Positions 1-7,004 of a stretch of 64,000 bases of DNA are shown here, in pieces. Position 1 is the stretch's first letter; every line of letters starts with the position of its first letter. The notes under the pieces are model-generated. The model was not told the DNA's origin and ran no database searches. It was given only the letters and a program-made list of their open reading frames with translations. A program made the position numbers and the translations under genes. The stretch is from Prauserella_A sp040635515 (GTDB taxonomy: Bacteria; Actinomycetota; Actinomycetes; Mycobacteriales; Pseudonocardiaceae), in the NCBI GenBank assembly GCA_040635515.1, contig JBEYHY010000003.1, positions 620,001 through 684,000 on the forward strand, read 5' to 3'.

Positions 1-171
1 GAACAAGTCGCCGCGGCGCTGGTCATGCTGTCCAGATCCGGTATCCGGGTCACCGAATACGCGCTGGGCCAGCCGAGCCTCGACGAGGTTTTCCTGGCAC
101 TCACCGGGCACAAGGCCGATGTCGCCCCCAACTCCGAAGCAGGCGACAAGAATGAGGAGGCTGTCGTATGA
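1..171 (+). CDS. ABC exporter ATP-binding subunit, C-terminal end (partial)
   Basis: Only the last 56 codons of this gene are in the window; the reading frame is open from base 1 and stops at 169-171. The segment contains the LGQPSLDEVFLALTG pattern that is typical of the C-terminus of DrrA/daunorubicin-resistance-type ATPases. The stop overlaps the start of the next gene (ATGA), so the two subunits are translationally coupled. By family the protein would power export of a drug or lipid by the membrane subunit encoded next. The nucleotide-binding motifs lie upstream of the window, so the assignment rests on the tail and the neighbour. Confidence 0.8.
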   Translation, partial: EQVAAALVMLSRSGIRVTEYALGQPSLDEVFLALTGHKADVAPNSEAGDKNEEAVV

Positions 172-1025
172 CCGCCGCCACCGATGACGACACGATCGTC
201 GAACCCAAGCCGGTCCTGGAGAACACACTGCGCAACGCGCTGGCAACCCACGCGCGGCCAAGGCGGCCGGGCCCGTTGTCGGCTTCGCTCACTCACCTGT
301 GGCGGGCGGCGTCCACCTTCCGGCACCACCCGGGCCAGTTGCTGGACATGGTCCTGTTCCCGTTCGTCTTCCTGCTGGTGTTCACGTACCTGTTCGGCGG
401 CGCGATCGACGGCTCCACCACCGTCTATCTGCAGCAGTTCCTGCCGGGGATCCTGGTGCAGACGGTGGTGATGATGTCGGTCTACACGGGAACCGCGCTG
501 AACACCGACATCACCAAGGGAATCTTCGACCGGTTCCGTACGCTGCCGTTCTGGCAGCCGGCGACCATCGTCGGCAGCCTGCTGGCCGACATGGGGCGCT
601 ACATCGTGGCACTGACCCTGACCATCGGGCTCGGCATGCTGCTGGGATTCCGCTCGGCGAGCGTCGTCGGCTGCATCGGCGCGGTCGCGGTACTGATCGT
701 ATTCGCATTCGGTGTGAGCTGGATCTTCACCACGCTCGGCGTCGTGGCCAAGTCCCCGTCGACGGTCGCCTCGACGAGCATGATCGTGGTGTTCCCGCTG
801 GTGTTCGCGAGCAACATCTTCGTCCCGACCGCCTCCATGCCCGGCTGGATGGCGGCGTTCGCGAACGCCAACCCGATGAGTCACGCGGCAACCGCGGCCC
901 GTGGCCTCATGCACGGCACCGCTACGGCAGGGCAGGTCGCCTGGGCGCTCGGGCTGGCCGCGGCGCTGGTCGCGGTGTTCGCGCCGCTGACCATGATCGC
1001 CTACCGCAAACGCAAGGACCGCTGA
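168..1025 (+). CDS. ABC-2 type exporter permease, DrrB family
   Basis: A 285-aa integral membrane protein with a hydrophilic N-terminal tail of about 55 residues followed by roughly six hydrophobic segments. LPGILVQTVVMMS and the late ANPMSHAATAARGLMHG region are characteristic of the ABC-2/DrrB family. It would form the transmembrane channel of an exporter with the ATPase just upstream, whose stop it overlaps by 4 nt. The substrate cannot be read from sequence; relatives export anthracyclines or lipids. A strong hairpin follows the stop, so it appears to be the last gene of its operon. Confidence 0.88.
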   Translation: MTAATDDDTIVEPKPVLENTLRNALATHARPRRPGPLSASLTHLWRAASTFRHHPGQLLDMVLFPFVFLLVFTYLFGGAIDGSTTVYLQQFLPGILVQTVVMMSVYTGTALNTDITKGIFDRFRTLPFWQPATIVGSLLADMGRYIVALTLTIGLGMLLGFRSASVVGCIGAVAVLIVFAFGVSWIFTTLGVVAKSPSTVASTSMIVVFPLVFASNIFVPTASMPGWMAAFANANPMSHAATAARGLMHGTATAGQVAWALGLAAALVAVFAPLTMIAYRKRKDR

Positions 1026-1042
1026 TCGGAAGTATCTCTCGT

Positions 1043-1071
1043 CCGCACCGGCGGCAAGGCCGCCGGTGCGG
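1043..1071 (+). terminator. Terminator after the DrrAB-type exporter
   Basis: A perfect 13-bp inverted repeat (arms 1043-1055 and 1059-1071, loop AAG) lies 18 nt after the permease stop. There is no T-tract, as is common for actinobacterial intrinsic terminators. Confidence 0.7.
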
Positions 1072-1085
1072 CGAAAGGCGGTGCG

Positions 1086-1740
1086 TCAGGCGCTACGGCG
1101 CCAATAGACGCTGCTGTCGTCAATGGTGATCATCTCGTCGGTGATGCCGTGTTTCTTCCGGTACTCCAGGACCGAAGATTGGTCGGAGAGTCCATTGTGG
1201 ACTCGGCGCGATGCCGCGGACCATGAACACGAAGTCGGTCAGCGCCGGGGAATAGGTGGCGCCGCCCGCGCACGGCCCGAGCATCACGCCGATCTGCGGG
1301 ATCACCCCGGAGGCCCGTACGTTGCGCCGGAAGATCCCGCCGTAGCCCGCGAGCGCGGTCACGCCCTCCTGGATACGCGCCCCCGCGCCGTCCGACATTG
1401 ACACGAGTGGCAAGCTGATGGACCTGGCCAGGTCCATCAGCTTGTGGATCTTTTGCGCATGGGCCTCGCCCAGTGACCCGCCGAACACTCGGAAGTCGTG
1501 CGCGTAGGCGAACACCGTGCGGCCGAAGACAGTCCCCCAGCCGGTGATCACCCCGTCGGTCCACGGGCGCCGGTCTTCAAGCCCGAAGCCCACGGCCCGG
1601 TGCCGCCGGAATCCCTCGATCTCGCGGAAGCGGAAGGAGCCCGGGTCGAACAGGAGGTCCAGCCGGGCGCGCGCGGTCAGTTTTCCTTGCTCGGCCTGTT
1701 GTCGCGACGCGCTCGCGGACGGTCCTTCGAGCACGCGCAA
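1086..1740 (-). pseudogene. Acyl-CoA carboxylase beta-subunit (carboxyltransferase) remnant
   Basis: The minus strand encodes about 170 residues clearly matching the N-terminal carboxyltransferase domain of AccD/PccB proteins: GVITGWGTVFGRTVFAYAHD, SDGAGARIQEGV, GVIPQIGVMLGPCAGGATYS and ALTDFVFMVR. Intact members are about 520 aa, so the C-terminal two thirds are missing. Homology stops abruptly near 1222. The original frame then runs into an unrelated low-quality tail ending at 1120, while a different frame carries a plausible protein end (VLEYRKKHG to SVYWRRSA, stop at 1086-1088), suggesting a deletion or rearrangement junction. The only starts are TTG at 1740 or GTG at 1734, just after an in-frame stop, and no good ribosome-binding site is visible. 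It is probably non-functional. Confidence 0.75.
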
Positions 1741-1803
1741 ACGCGCACTCGCTCAAGGACGGTTCGACATCCGGTGGGCCAGGCTTTCGCCGTCCGGACA
1801 GCA

Positions 1804-1842
1804 CACAGGGGCCGCGATCGTCATTGACCGGCGGCCCCTGTG
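1804..1842 (-). terminator. Hairpin terminator downstream of the 54-aa ORF
   Basis: A 12-bp perfect inverted repeat (1804-1815 and 1831-1842, 15-nt loop) begins about 10 nt after the stop of the small minus-strand ORF at 1853. It separates that ORF from the carboxylase remnant. Confidence 0.6.
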
Positions 1843-1852
1843 AGATCGAGGA

Positions 1853-2017
1853 TCAGACGTATTCGTCGAGGTCGGCCACCTGCGCATGGCAGGCGTCGCT
1901 GACGGCCCACGGCTGGGCGGCCGACGGCGCCGCCAGTGGTGCCGGGCTCGGGCGCGGGATGTCGGCGCAATCCTCGATGAGTTCGGCCATGGTCTCTGGT
2001 TCGGTGGCGGTGCTCAC
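1853..2017 (-). CDS. Small hypothetical protein (54 aa)
   Basis: I do not recognise this protein. It starts at GTG 2017 with GGAG close upstream; an alternative ATG lies at 1990. It is acidic, with a Pro/Ala-rich centre (IPRPSPAPLAAPSAAQPWAV) flanked by EDCAD and DACHAQ segments, so it has two cysteines, and it ends DLDEYV. There is no signal peptide or membrane segment. It is divergent from adoK with about 95 bp between starts, and a strong hairpin follows its stop; both suggest a real transcribed gene. A longer version starting at 2149 would run into adoK on the other strand and is less likely. Confidence 0.45.
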   Translation of the reverse strand: MSTATEPETMAELIEDCADIPRPSPAPLAAPSAAQPWAVSDACHAQVADLDEYV

Positions 2018-2111
2018 TCCAGCAAGGTAAGCGCTGAGCCGAATGCGCGACACCCTTACCGCTCGGTAGTCTCGCCCCTGCGCAATGGCGACTACCCACA
2101 TGGAGGATCCG

Positions 2112-3098
2112 GTGGCATCGAAGGCACGCATCGCGGTATCGGGCAGCATCGCGACCGATCACCTGATGCACTTCCCGGGGCGGTTCGCCGAACAGCTCGT
2201 GCCGGAGCAACTGCACAGGATCTCGCTGAGCTTCCTCGCCGACGACCTCGTCGTGCGCCGGGGCGGCATCGGCGCCAATATCGCCTTCGGGCTCGGTGTC
2301 CTCGGTGTCTCGCCGGTCCTCGTCGGTGCCGTCGGCGCCGACTTCGCCGACTACCGCGCCTGGCTCCAGCGGCACGGGGTCGACACCTCCGGCGTGCACG
2401 TGTCCGAAATCGCGCACACGGCGCGCTTCGTGTGCACGACCGATCAGGACCTGTGCCAGATCGCCACCTTCTACGCCGGTGCCATGGCCGAGGCACGCAA
2501 CATCGAACTCGAACCGGTCGTGCGCGGGGCCGGAGGACTCAGCCTCGTGATGATCAGCCCCGACGACCCCGACGCGATGCTTCGGCACGCGGAGGAATGC
2601 AGGCAGCGCGGCTACACCTTCGCGGTGGATCCTTCCCAGCAGCTCGCTCGGATGGACGGTGAACAGGCCCGCGAGTTCGTCGCCGGCGCGAGCTACCTGT
2701 TCAGCAACGACTACGAGTGGGAATTGCTGCTGCGCAAGACCGGCTGGAGCGAGGACGATGTCCTCGCCATCGTCGGTACCAGGGTCACGACGCTCGGCGA
2801 CAAGGGCGTCGAGATCGTGGGCAAGGCGGGAACTCTGCAGGTCAGTGCCGTTCCCGAGGTCGCGAAGACCGATCCCACCGGGGTCGGCGACGCGTTCAGG
2901 GCCGGCTTCCTGGCCGGGCTGTACTACGACTTGAGTGTGGAGCGGGCCGCCCAGCTCGGTTCGCTGATCGCCGTGCTGACCCTGGAGACGGTCGGCACGC
3001 AGGAGTGGACGCTGGACCGTGAGCCCGCGCTCGCGCGCGTCACGGCCGCCTTCGGCGCGCAGGCAGCAGCCGAGATCGGTGCGGTGCTGCCGGACTGA
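2112..3098 (+). CDS. adoK: Adenosine kinase (PfkB family)
   Basis: A 328-aa PfkB-type kinase closely resembling mycobacterial AdoK (Rv2202c), which phosphorylates adenosine to AMP in purine salvage. It begins with AVSGSIATDHLMHFPGRF and SLSFLADDLVVRRGG and contains ATFYAGAMAEARNIEL, FAVDPSQQLARM and LFSNDYEWELLLRKTGWSE. The PfkB signature DPTGVGDAFRAGF holds the catalytic Asp. The GTG at 2112 is preferred because GGAGG lies 5 nt upstream; ATG 2085 would add nine residues not seen in relatives. The gene is the outer end of the conserved adoK-asnB-cta-qcr neighbourhood, here separated from asnB by about 7 kb of inserted genes. Confidence 0.93.
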   Translation: MASKARIAVSGSIATDHLMHFPGRFAEQLVPEQLHRISLSFLADDLVVRRGGIGANIAFGLGVLGVSPVLVGAVGADFADYRAWLQRHGVDTSGVHVSEIAHTARFVCTTDQDLCQIATFYAGAMAEARNIELEPVVRGAGGLSLVMISPDDPDAMLRHAEECRQRGYTFAVDPSQQLARMDGEQAREFVAGASYLFSNDYEWELLLRKTGWSEDDVLAIVGTRVTTLGDKGVEIVGKAGTLQVSAVPEVAKTDPTGVGDAFRAGFLAGLYYDLSVERAAQLGSLIAVLTLETVGTQEWTLDREPALARVTAAFGAQAAAEIGAVLPD

Positions 3099-3111
3099 CC
3101 CGGCAGCACCG
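3082..3111 (+). terminator. Terminator overlapping the adoK stop codon
   Basis: A 12-bp perfect inverted repeat (3082-3093 and 3100-3111) has the adoK stop codon within its 6-nt loop. It can serve both adoK and the convergent lipoprotein gene ending at 3141. Confidence 0.65.
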
Positions 3112-3140
3112 CACCGGTGCTCAGGTGTGCTCGGGCATGC

Positions 3141-4244
3141 TCAGCCGCCGATGCCCGCGAGTACGGTGCTGGTGACCTTGTCGGTCAGCCCGCAATCCGC
3201 GTCGGGGGCATCGGAGTTCATTTCGTCGGCGCCGGGCGGTGTCTCGGCGCTTGAGGAGACGGTCACGCCCAGCAGGTGATAGTCGTTCTCCTGGTAGTTG
3301 GATGAGGGCTTCATGATCAGCAAGTTGGTGCAGTCGGTGACGATCGCGGCGTCCGTCTCCGTCTTGATCCCCTCGTAGCCCTCGAACTCGATCTCCTCAC
3401 TGCTCACCGTGTTGCCGCCCGATGTCGTGGCTTGCCGCTCGTTGAGGCTGAACCGGACTTCGACCGTGTGGCTGTAGTCGGAGCCTTCCTTGGTCACATC
3501 GATTCTGCATGTGTAGGCCCCGATGTACTCCGGGTCCTCGGGAGTCCATCCGGGGAAGAAGCTGGCGATTTCGTCCTTCTGCGCACACGGGTCGTGGCCG
3601 ATGATGTCTCCCGGCTCCGGATTCGGGTTCGGTTCCATCGCGTCGAGTTTCGGCAGGATGGTGGCGAAGTACTCCTTGGTGACGTCACAGGCTTCGGGCC
3701 ACGTGGCGTCCCCGCCCTCCACGGGAACTTTGGCCGCTCGGACTTTGGCCGCGCGTTCGGGTAGGTCCTGGTAGGGGACGTGGATGGTGCAGCTTGAGTC
3801 CAGCGAGTCGTCGCTGGGCGCCGACGTCTTGACCGCTTCGCGGCCGTCGACCTCGGTCGGCTCGGGGTTCAGCGCCTCGCCGCCGTCCCAGTGCTCGTCG
3901 ATCGTCAGATAGAAGAGGTAGACGTCGGCATTCTCGTCGCCGCTGCGGGCGATGCATTCGTTGATGTTGGGCGCGGTCAACGTGTCCTGGATGGAACCGA
4001 ACTGCTTCAGGTACTCGTCGCTTTCCGCCATGGCGCACGGGTCGGTGCCGCGAATGCGTTCGTTGTGGGCGGTGACCGGATCCGCCGGTTCGTCCGCTGT
4101 GGACGAGGCGGGCGGCCCCGAGGGTGCCTCGCCGGTGCCTCCCTCGCCTGGCGGCGCGAAGGCGCCTGTTCCCGCCTGGTCGTCGGCGCAGGCGGTCAGC
4201 ATCAGCGCCGCGGCCGCGATGGCCAGCCCAAGTTTGATTCTCAT
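3141..4244 (-). CDS. DUF3558-type lipoprotein with two tandem domains
   Basis: A 367-aa secreted lipoprotein. The N-terminus MRIKLGLAIAAAALMLTACA is a lipoprotein signal peptide with lipobox LTAC, so the mature protein is anchored by Cys19. A Pro/Gly/Ser-rich linker follows. Two similar modules then each begin with a DPC motif (DPCAMAESDEYLKQFG and DPCAQKDEIASFFPGW) and contain further cysteines, the pattern of DUF3558 family lipoproteins, which usually have a single such domain. Function is unknown; the family is confined to actinobacterial cell envelopes. The frame stays open 1 kb upstream only because the repeats there lack stops; ATG 4244 is chosen from the signal peptide. Confidence 0.85.
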   Translation of the reverse strand: MRIKLGLAIAAAALMLTACADDQAGTGAFAPPGEGGTGEAPSGPPASSTADEPADPVTAHNERIRGTDPCAMAESDEYLKQFGSIQDTLTAPNINECIARSGDENADVYLFYLTIDEHWDGGEALNPEPTEVDGREAVKTSAPSDDSLDSSCTIHVPYQDLPERAAKVRAAKVPVEGGDATWPEACDVTKEYFATILPKLDAMEPNPNPEPGDIIGHDPCAQKDEIASFFPGWTPEDPEYIGAYTCRIDVTKEGSDYSHTVEVRFSLNERQATTSGGNTVSSEEIEFEGYEGIKTETDAAIVTDCTNLLIMKPSSNYQENDYHLLGVTVSSSAETPPGADEMNSDAPDADCGLTDKVTSTVLAGIGG

Positions 4245-4469
4245 CCGTTCTCCGTGCCTCTCCCGCATAGTCCCCATCGGAGGTGGCTTTTCCCGCGTCG
4301 CCAGGTGTCCTTGAGTGACGTCCTGGCGTGGCGTCCTTGCCCGGTGTCCTTTTCGGCTGTCCTTTTCGGACATGCCGGCCGGTTGCCGCTGGTGTCCGTC
4401 GTGTTGCGGCGGTTCGGTGCCACCGAGCTTCGGCGGGCCAGGCCTGCCGTGGCCGGTGTTCGCCGTGCT

Positions 4470-4551
4470 GGCTAGCCGTGCTGGCCTGCCGGGCGTCGGC
4501 TTGCCGTGCTGGCTAGCCGTACTGGCCTGCCGGGCGTCGGCTTGCCGTGCC
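4470..4551. repeat. 41-bp direct repeat, two copies
   Basis: Bases 4470-4510 and 4511-4551 are near-identical adjacent copies beginning GGCTAGCCGT and continuing GGCCTGCCGGGCGTCGGC. They differ at only two or so positions, so the duplication looks recent. The surrounding 100 bases hold further CCGTGCTGGC/CTGCCGTG words that look like older decayed copies. Confidence 0.8.
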
Positions 4552-4748
4552 GGTTCGCCGTCCCGACCCGCCGTGCCGGCTCGGTCCGGCGAGTCTTGGC
4601 GCGCTGTTGCCGCTGCGTCTCGAACCGGCTGAGCCGACGCGAATCGCGTGTGCCACCCCACCACCCGCATGATGGCGACCGGCCCGGACATCGGAGTGGC
4701 ACTCCCGTGGCACCCGTGCCGACGCCCGCGAGTCCCCCGTCGAGGAGC

Positions 4749-4874
4749 GCGAGTCCCGCACTCAGGACGGCGAGATCTGCACTCAGGACACCGAGTTCTG
4801 CATTCAGGACGGCGAGATCTGCGCTCAGGGCGCTGAGATCCGCGCCGCGGTCCGCGAGGTGCGCGTTCGCGGCA
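4749..4874 (+). repeat. 21-bp tandem repeat array A (6 units)
   Basis: Six adjacent 21-bp units. The first unit is the GCGAGTCCC type; the next three alternate GAGATCTGC and GAGTTCTGC, each ending CTCAGGAC or ATTCAGGAC. The last two (4833-4874) are strongly degenerate. The unit length equals seven codons and two DNA helical turns. The array points toward array B, which lies in the opposite orientation 215 bp away. Confidence 0.85.
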
Positions 4875-5089
4875 CCTGAGCCGGAACCAGCGTCGTAGCC
4901 GTGCCGGAGCCGGGGACGGGAGCCGGGCGCCGGAGCCGGGCGCGGGAGCCGTGCCGGGGCTGGAGCTGGAGGCCGGGGAGTCGAGGCGAGCGTAGCCGCG
5001 AGTCCGGGGCGGCGGGTGTGTATCGGAGCGGAAGCCGGAGGCGAGTCGGCCGAGGCCGGGCTTGGGGCGCCGCAAGCAGCGACTCGAAC

Positions 5090-5299
5090 GCGCATTTCGC
5101 CACCCGGAGCGCAGCCGTCGGCGTCCGGACCGCGCACCACGCCGCCCCGAGCGCGGATCTCGGTGTCCTGAACGCGGATCTCGCTGGCCCGAACGCGCAT
5201 CTCGGCGTCCTGAACGCAGAACTCGCCGCCCTGAACGCGCATCTCGCGGCCCTGAACGCAGAACTCGGCGTCCTGAGCGGGGGACTCGCGCCTCCGGCA
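5090..5299 (-). repeat. 21-bp tandem repeat array B (10 units)
   Basis: Ten 21-bp units, read on the minus strand from 5299. The first unit carries GCGAGTCCC then CCGCTCAGGACG. Later units alternate GAGTTCTGCGTTCAG and GAGATGCGCGTTCAG, and the three most distal units (5090-5152) barely match the consensus. Array B is an inverted partner of array A and ends about 35 bp before the IclR promoter. On the plus strand it translates as heptads of the ALNAEL type, which produces long spurious ORFs. Confidence 0.85.
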
Positions 5300-5334
5300 A
5301 CGGCCGGGAATTTCCCACTTCTTGGGAAGGGGGC

Positions 5335-5398
5335 TTGTTGTCGCGTCACCCGAAGCTTAGGGTGCTGTCCACATTACGGATCCGATTCCACGATGTGG
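5335..5398 (+). promoter_or_regulatory. Candidate promoter and operator of the IclR operon
   Basis: TTGTTG (5335-5340), a 17-bp spacer and TAGGGT (5358-5363) fit a vegetative promoter. An inverted repeat CCACAT...ATGTGG (5369-5398) sits at the expected transcription start and ends next to the ribosome-binding site, where an autoregulating IclR protein could bind. The assignment is from pattern only. Confidence 0.4.
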
Positions 5399-5404
5399 AG
5401 TGGC

Positions 5405-6193
5405 ATGGGCAACGACGTCCACCGGCCGAGTCAGCCGATCCTCGTGCTGGGCAAGGCGCGACGCGTCATCGACGCGGTCGCCTGCACGCGCGGCGGCGCG
5501 ACGTCCCGCGAGGTCCAGCACGCCACCCGGCTTCCGGTGAGCACGACGACCCGGCTGCTCCAGAACCTCGTCGCGGAAGGATTTCTCGACCTCGTCGACG
5601 GCAAATACCACGTCGGACTGGGCGTCCTTCGCTGGGCGCACACCCGCAGGGCGGGTTCGCAGCTCGCCGAGCTGGCCCAGCCGCACCTCGGCGAGCTCCG
5701 CGACGAAACGGGCGAGACATCCGTGCTGTTCGTCCGGCAGGGCAACACCCGCGTGCTGATCGGGCTCGCCGAGACCCGGCACGAGGTCGTGCGGCTCGTC
5801 AGCGTCGGCCAGGTCATGCCACTGCACGCCGGCTCGGCGGGCAAGGTCTTCCTCGCCTTCGACGAGCAGGCCCGCCGGCAGGCGCTGGGCGGCCAGCTCG
5901 CCGCCTACACCTCCGCCACCATCACCGACCCCGAACTGTTGCGCGCCGAACTGGCGACCGTCAGTGCGAGCGGCCGCGCCGTCAGCATTGCGGAGCGCGA
6001 CACCGGAACGGCCTCGATCAGCGCTCCGGTCAGAAGCCACGCCGGCGCCCTCACCGCCGTCATCGGTATCGGCGTTCCCGAGCAGCGCTTCACCGATGCC
6101 AACAGGGCGGCGTGGATTCCCCGCGTCGTCGCCGCGGCCAGGCGGCTTTCGGAAAACCTTGGATACCCGCACGAGGAGGAAGTAGATGGGTGA
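5405..6193 (+). CDS. IclR-family transcriptional regulator
   Basis: A 262-aa protein with an N-terminal winged helix-turn-helix (about residues 10-70, GGATSREVQHATRLPVSTTT then LLQNLVAEGFL) and a C-terminal IclR effector domain (residues about 85-255, with GSAGKVFLAF and the AERDTGTASISAPVR segment). ATG 5405 is preferred because GGAG lies just upstream; another in-frame ATG is at 5393. Its last 8 nt overlap the ABC ATPase gene, so regulator, importer and CoA-transferase form one transcription unit, and the regulator probably senses the imported substrate or a derivative. Confidence 0.9.
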   Translation: MGNDVHRPSQPILVLGKARRVIDAVACTRGGATSREVQHATRLPVSTTTRLLQNLVAEGFLDLVDGKYHVGLGVLRWAHTRRAGSQLAELAQPHLGELRDETGETSVLFVRQGNTRVLIGLAETRHEVVRLVSVGQVMPLHAGSAGKVFLAFDEQARRQALGGQLAAYTSATITDPELLRAELATVSASGRAVSIAERDTGTASISAPVRSHAGALTAVIGIGVPEQRFTDANRAAWIPRVVAAARRLSENLGYPHEEEVDG

Positions 6194-7004
6194 CAGTGAC
6201 GTCACCGCCGTGGAGCTGCGTTCGGTCACGATGTCCTACCGGGCACGCGACGGCGACTACACCGCGGTGTCCGATGTGGACTTGAGTGTCGAAAGGGGAC
6301 GGTTCGTCTCGGTCGTCGGGCCGACGGGCTGCGGAAAATCCACCCTGCTCAACGCCGTCGCGGGGTTGCTCGCGCCGTCGTCGGGTTCGGTGCACATCGA
6401 CGGGGCGCCGCTGCGCGGGCTCAACCGCAAGGCCGGATACCTGTTCCAGCAGGACGCCCTGCTTCCGTGGAAGACGGTTCTCGACAATGTCGCGTTCGGA
6501 CTCGAACTGCGGGGGACCGGCAAGCGGGAACGCATTGAGCTGGCGAGAGACTGGATCAAGAGGGTCGGCCTCGCCGGTTTCGAGAACGCCTACCCCCACC
6601 AGCTTTCCGGCGGTATGCGCAAGCGCACCGCGGTGGCACAGAGCTGGATCGGGGACCCGCCGATGCTGCTCATGGACGAGCCGTTCGGCGCGCTCGACGT
6701 GCAGACGCGCCAGGTCATGGAAAACGAGCTACTGACATTGTGGACGGGCAGCGAGAAGACCGTGCTGTTCGTGACACACGACCTCGACGAGGCGGTGTCG
6801 CTTTCCGACGAGGTCGTGCTGCTGTCGGCGGGACCTGCAAGCACGATCGTCGGCAGCTATCAGGTCGACCTTCCCCGGCCGCGCAACCTGCTCGACATCA
6901 GGACCGAACCCGCGTTCACCGAGATCTACCGGGCCATCTGGTCGGACCTGCGGAATGAGGTGATGAAGACCTATGAGCGCATTGCGGCAGGACAAGCGGG
7001 CTAG
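6186..7004 (+). CDS. ABC importer ATP-binding protein (SsuB/TauB type)
   Basis: A 272-aa nucleotide-binding subunit: Walker A GPTGCGKST near residue 45, Q-loop LFQQDALLPWKTV, signature LSGGMRKR and Walker B LLMDEPFGALD. The Q-loop wording and length match the nitrate/sulfonate/taurine importer family. A GAGGAAG ribosome-binding site precedes ATG 6186. It overlaps the IclR gene by 8 nt and the permease gene by about 30 nt. It would drive import of the ligand bound by the lipoprotein encoded at 7839. Confidence 0.92.
   Translation: MGDSDVTAVELRSVTMSYRARDGDYTAVSDVDLSVERGRFVSVVGPTGCGKSTLLNAVAGLLAPSSGSVHIDGAPLRGLNRKAGYLFQQDALLPWKTVLDNVAFGLELRGTGKRERIELARDWIKRVGLAGFENAYPHQLSGGMRKRTAVAQSWIGDPPMLLMDEPFGALDVQTRQVMENELLTLWTGSEKTVLFVTHDLDEAVSLSDEVVLLSAGPASTIVGSYQVDLPRPRNLLDIRTEPAFTEIYRAIWSDLRNEVMKTYERIAAGQAG

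Larger units (their letters stand above)
4245..5404. other. Gene-free 1.16-kb block between divergent genes
   Basis: No gene is supported here. Several frames are open on both strands because the block consists of 21-bp and other GC-rich repeats, but the encoded peptides are low-complexity Arg- or Leu/Ala-rich shadows. It holds a 41-bp direct repeat (4470-4551), array A (4749-4874), a stretch of GCCGGAGCCGGG-like repeats (about 4880-4960), array B (5090-5299) and the promoter of the IclR gene (5335-5398). Confidence 0.75.

Noticed and set aside
1853..2149. 98-aa version of the small minus-strand protein
   Set aside because: Its N-terminal part is antisense to the adoK start region, and no ribosome-binding site precedes 2149.
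4749..5299. CRISPR array
   Set aside because: The 21-bp units are directly adjacent with no spacers, there are no cas genes, and units alternate in sequence.
3141..5318. A 725-aa reading frame extending the lipoprotein gene through the repeat arrays
   Set aside because: The upstream 1 kb is Arg/Ser/Gly low-complexity sequence produced by stop-free 21-bp repeats. The signal peptide and lipobox at 4244 place the true start there.
4901..5404. N-terminal extension of the IclR gene with leucine-zipper-like heptads
   Set aside because: The heptads are array B read in frame. The IclR domain begins after 5405, where a ribosome-binding site and promoter are present.
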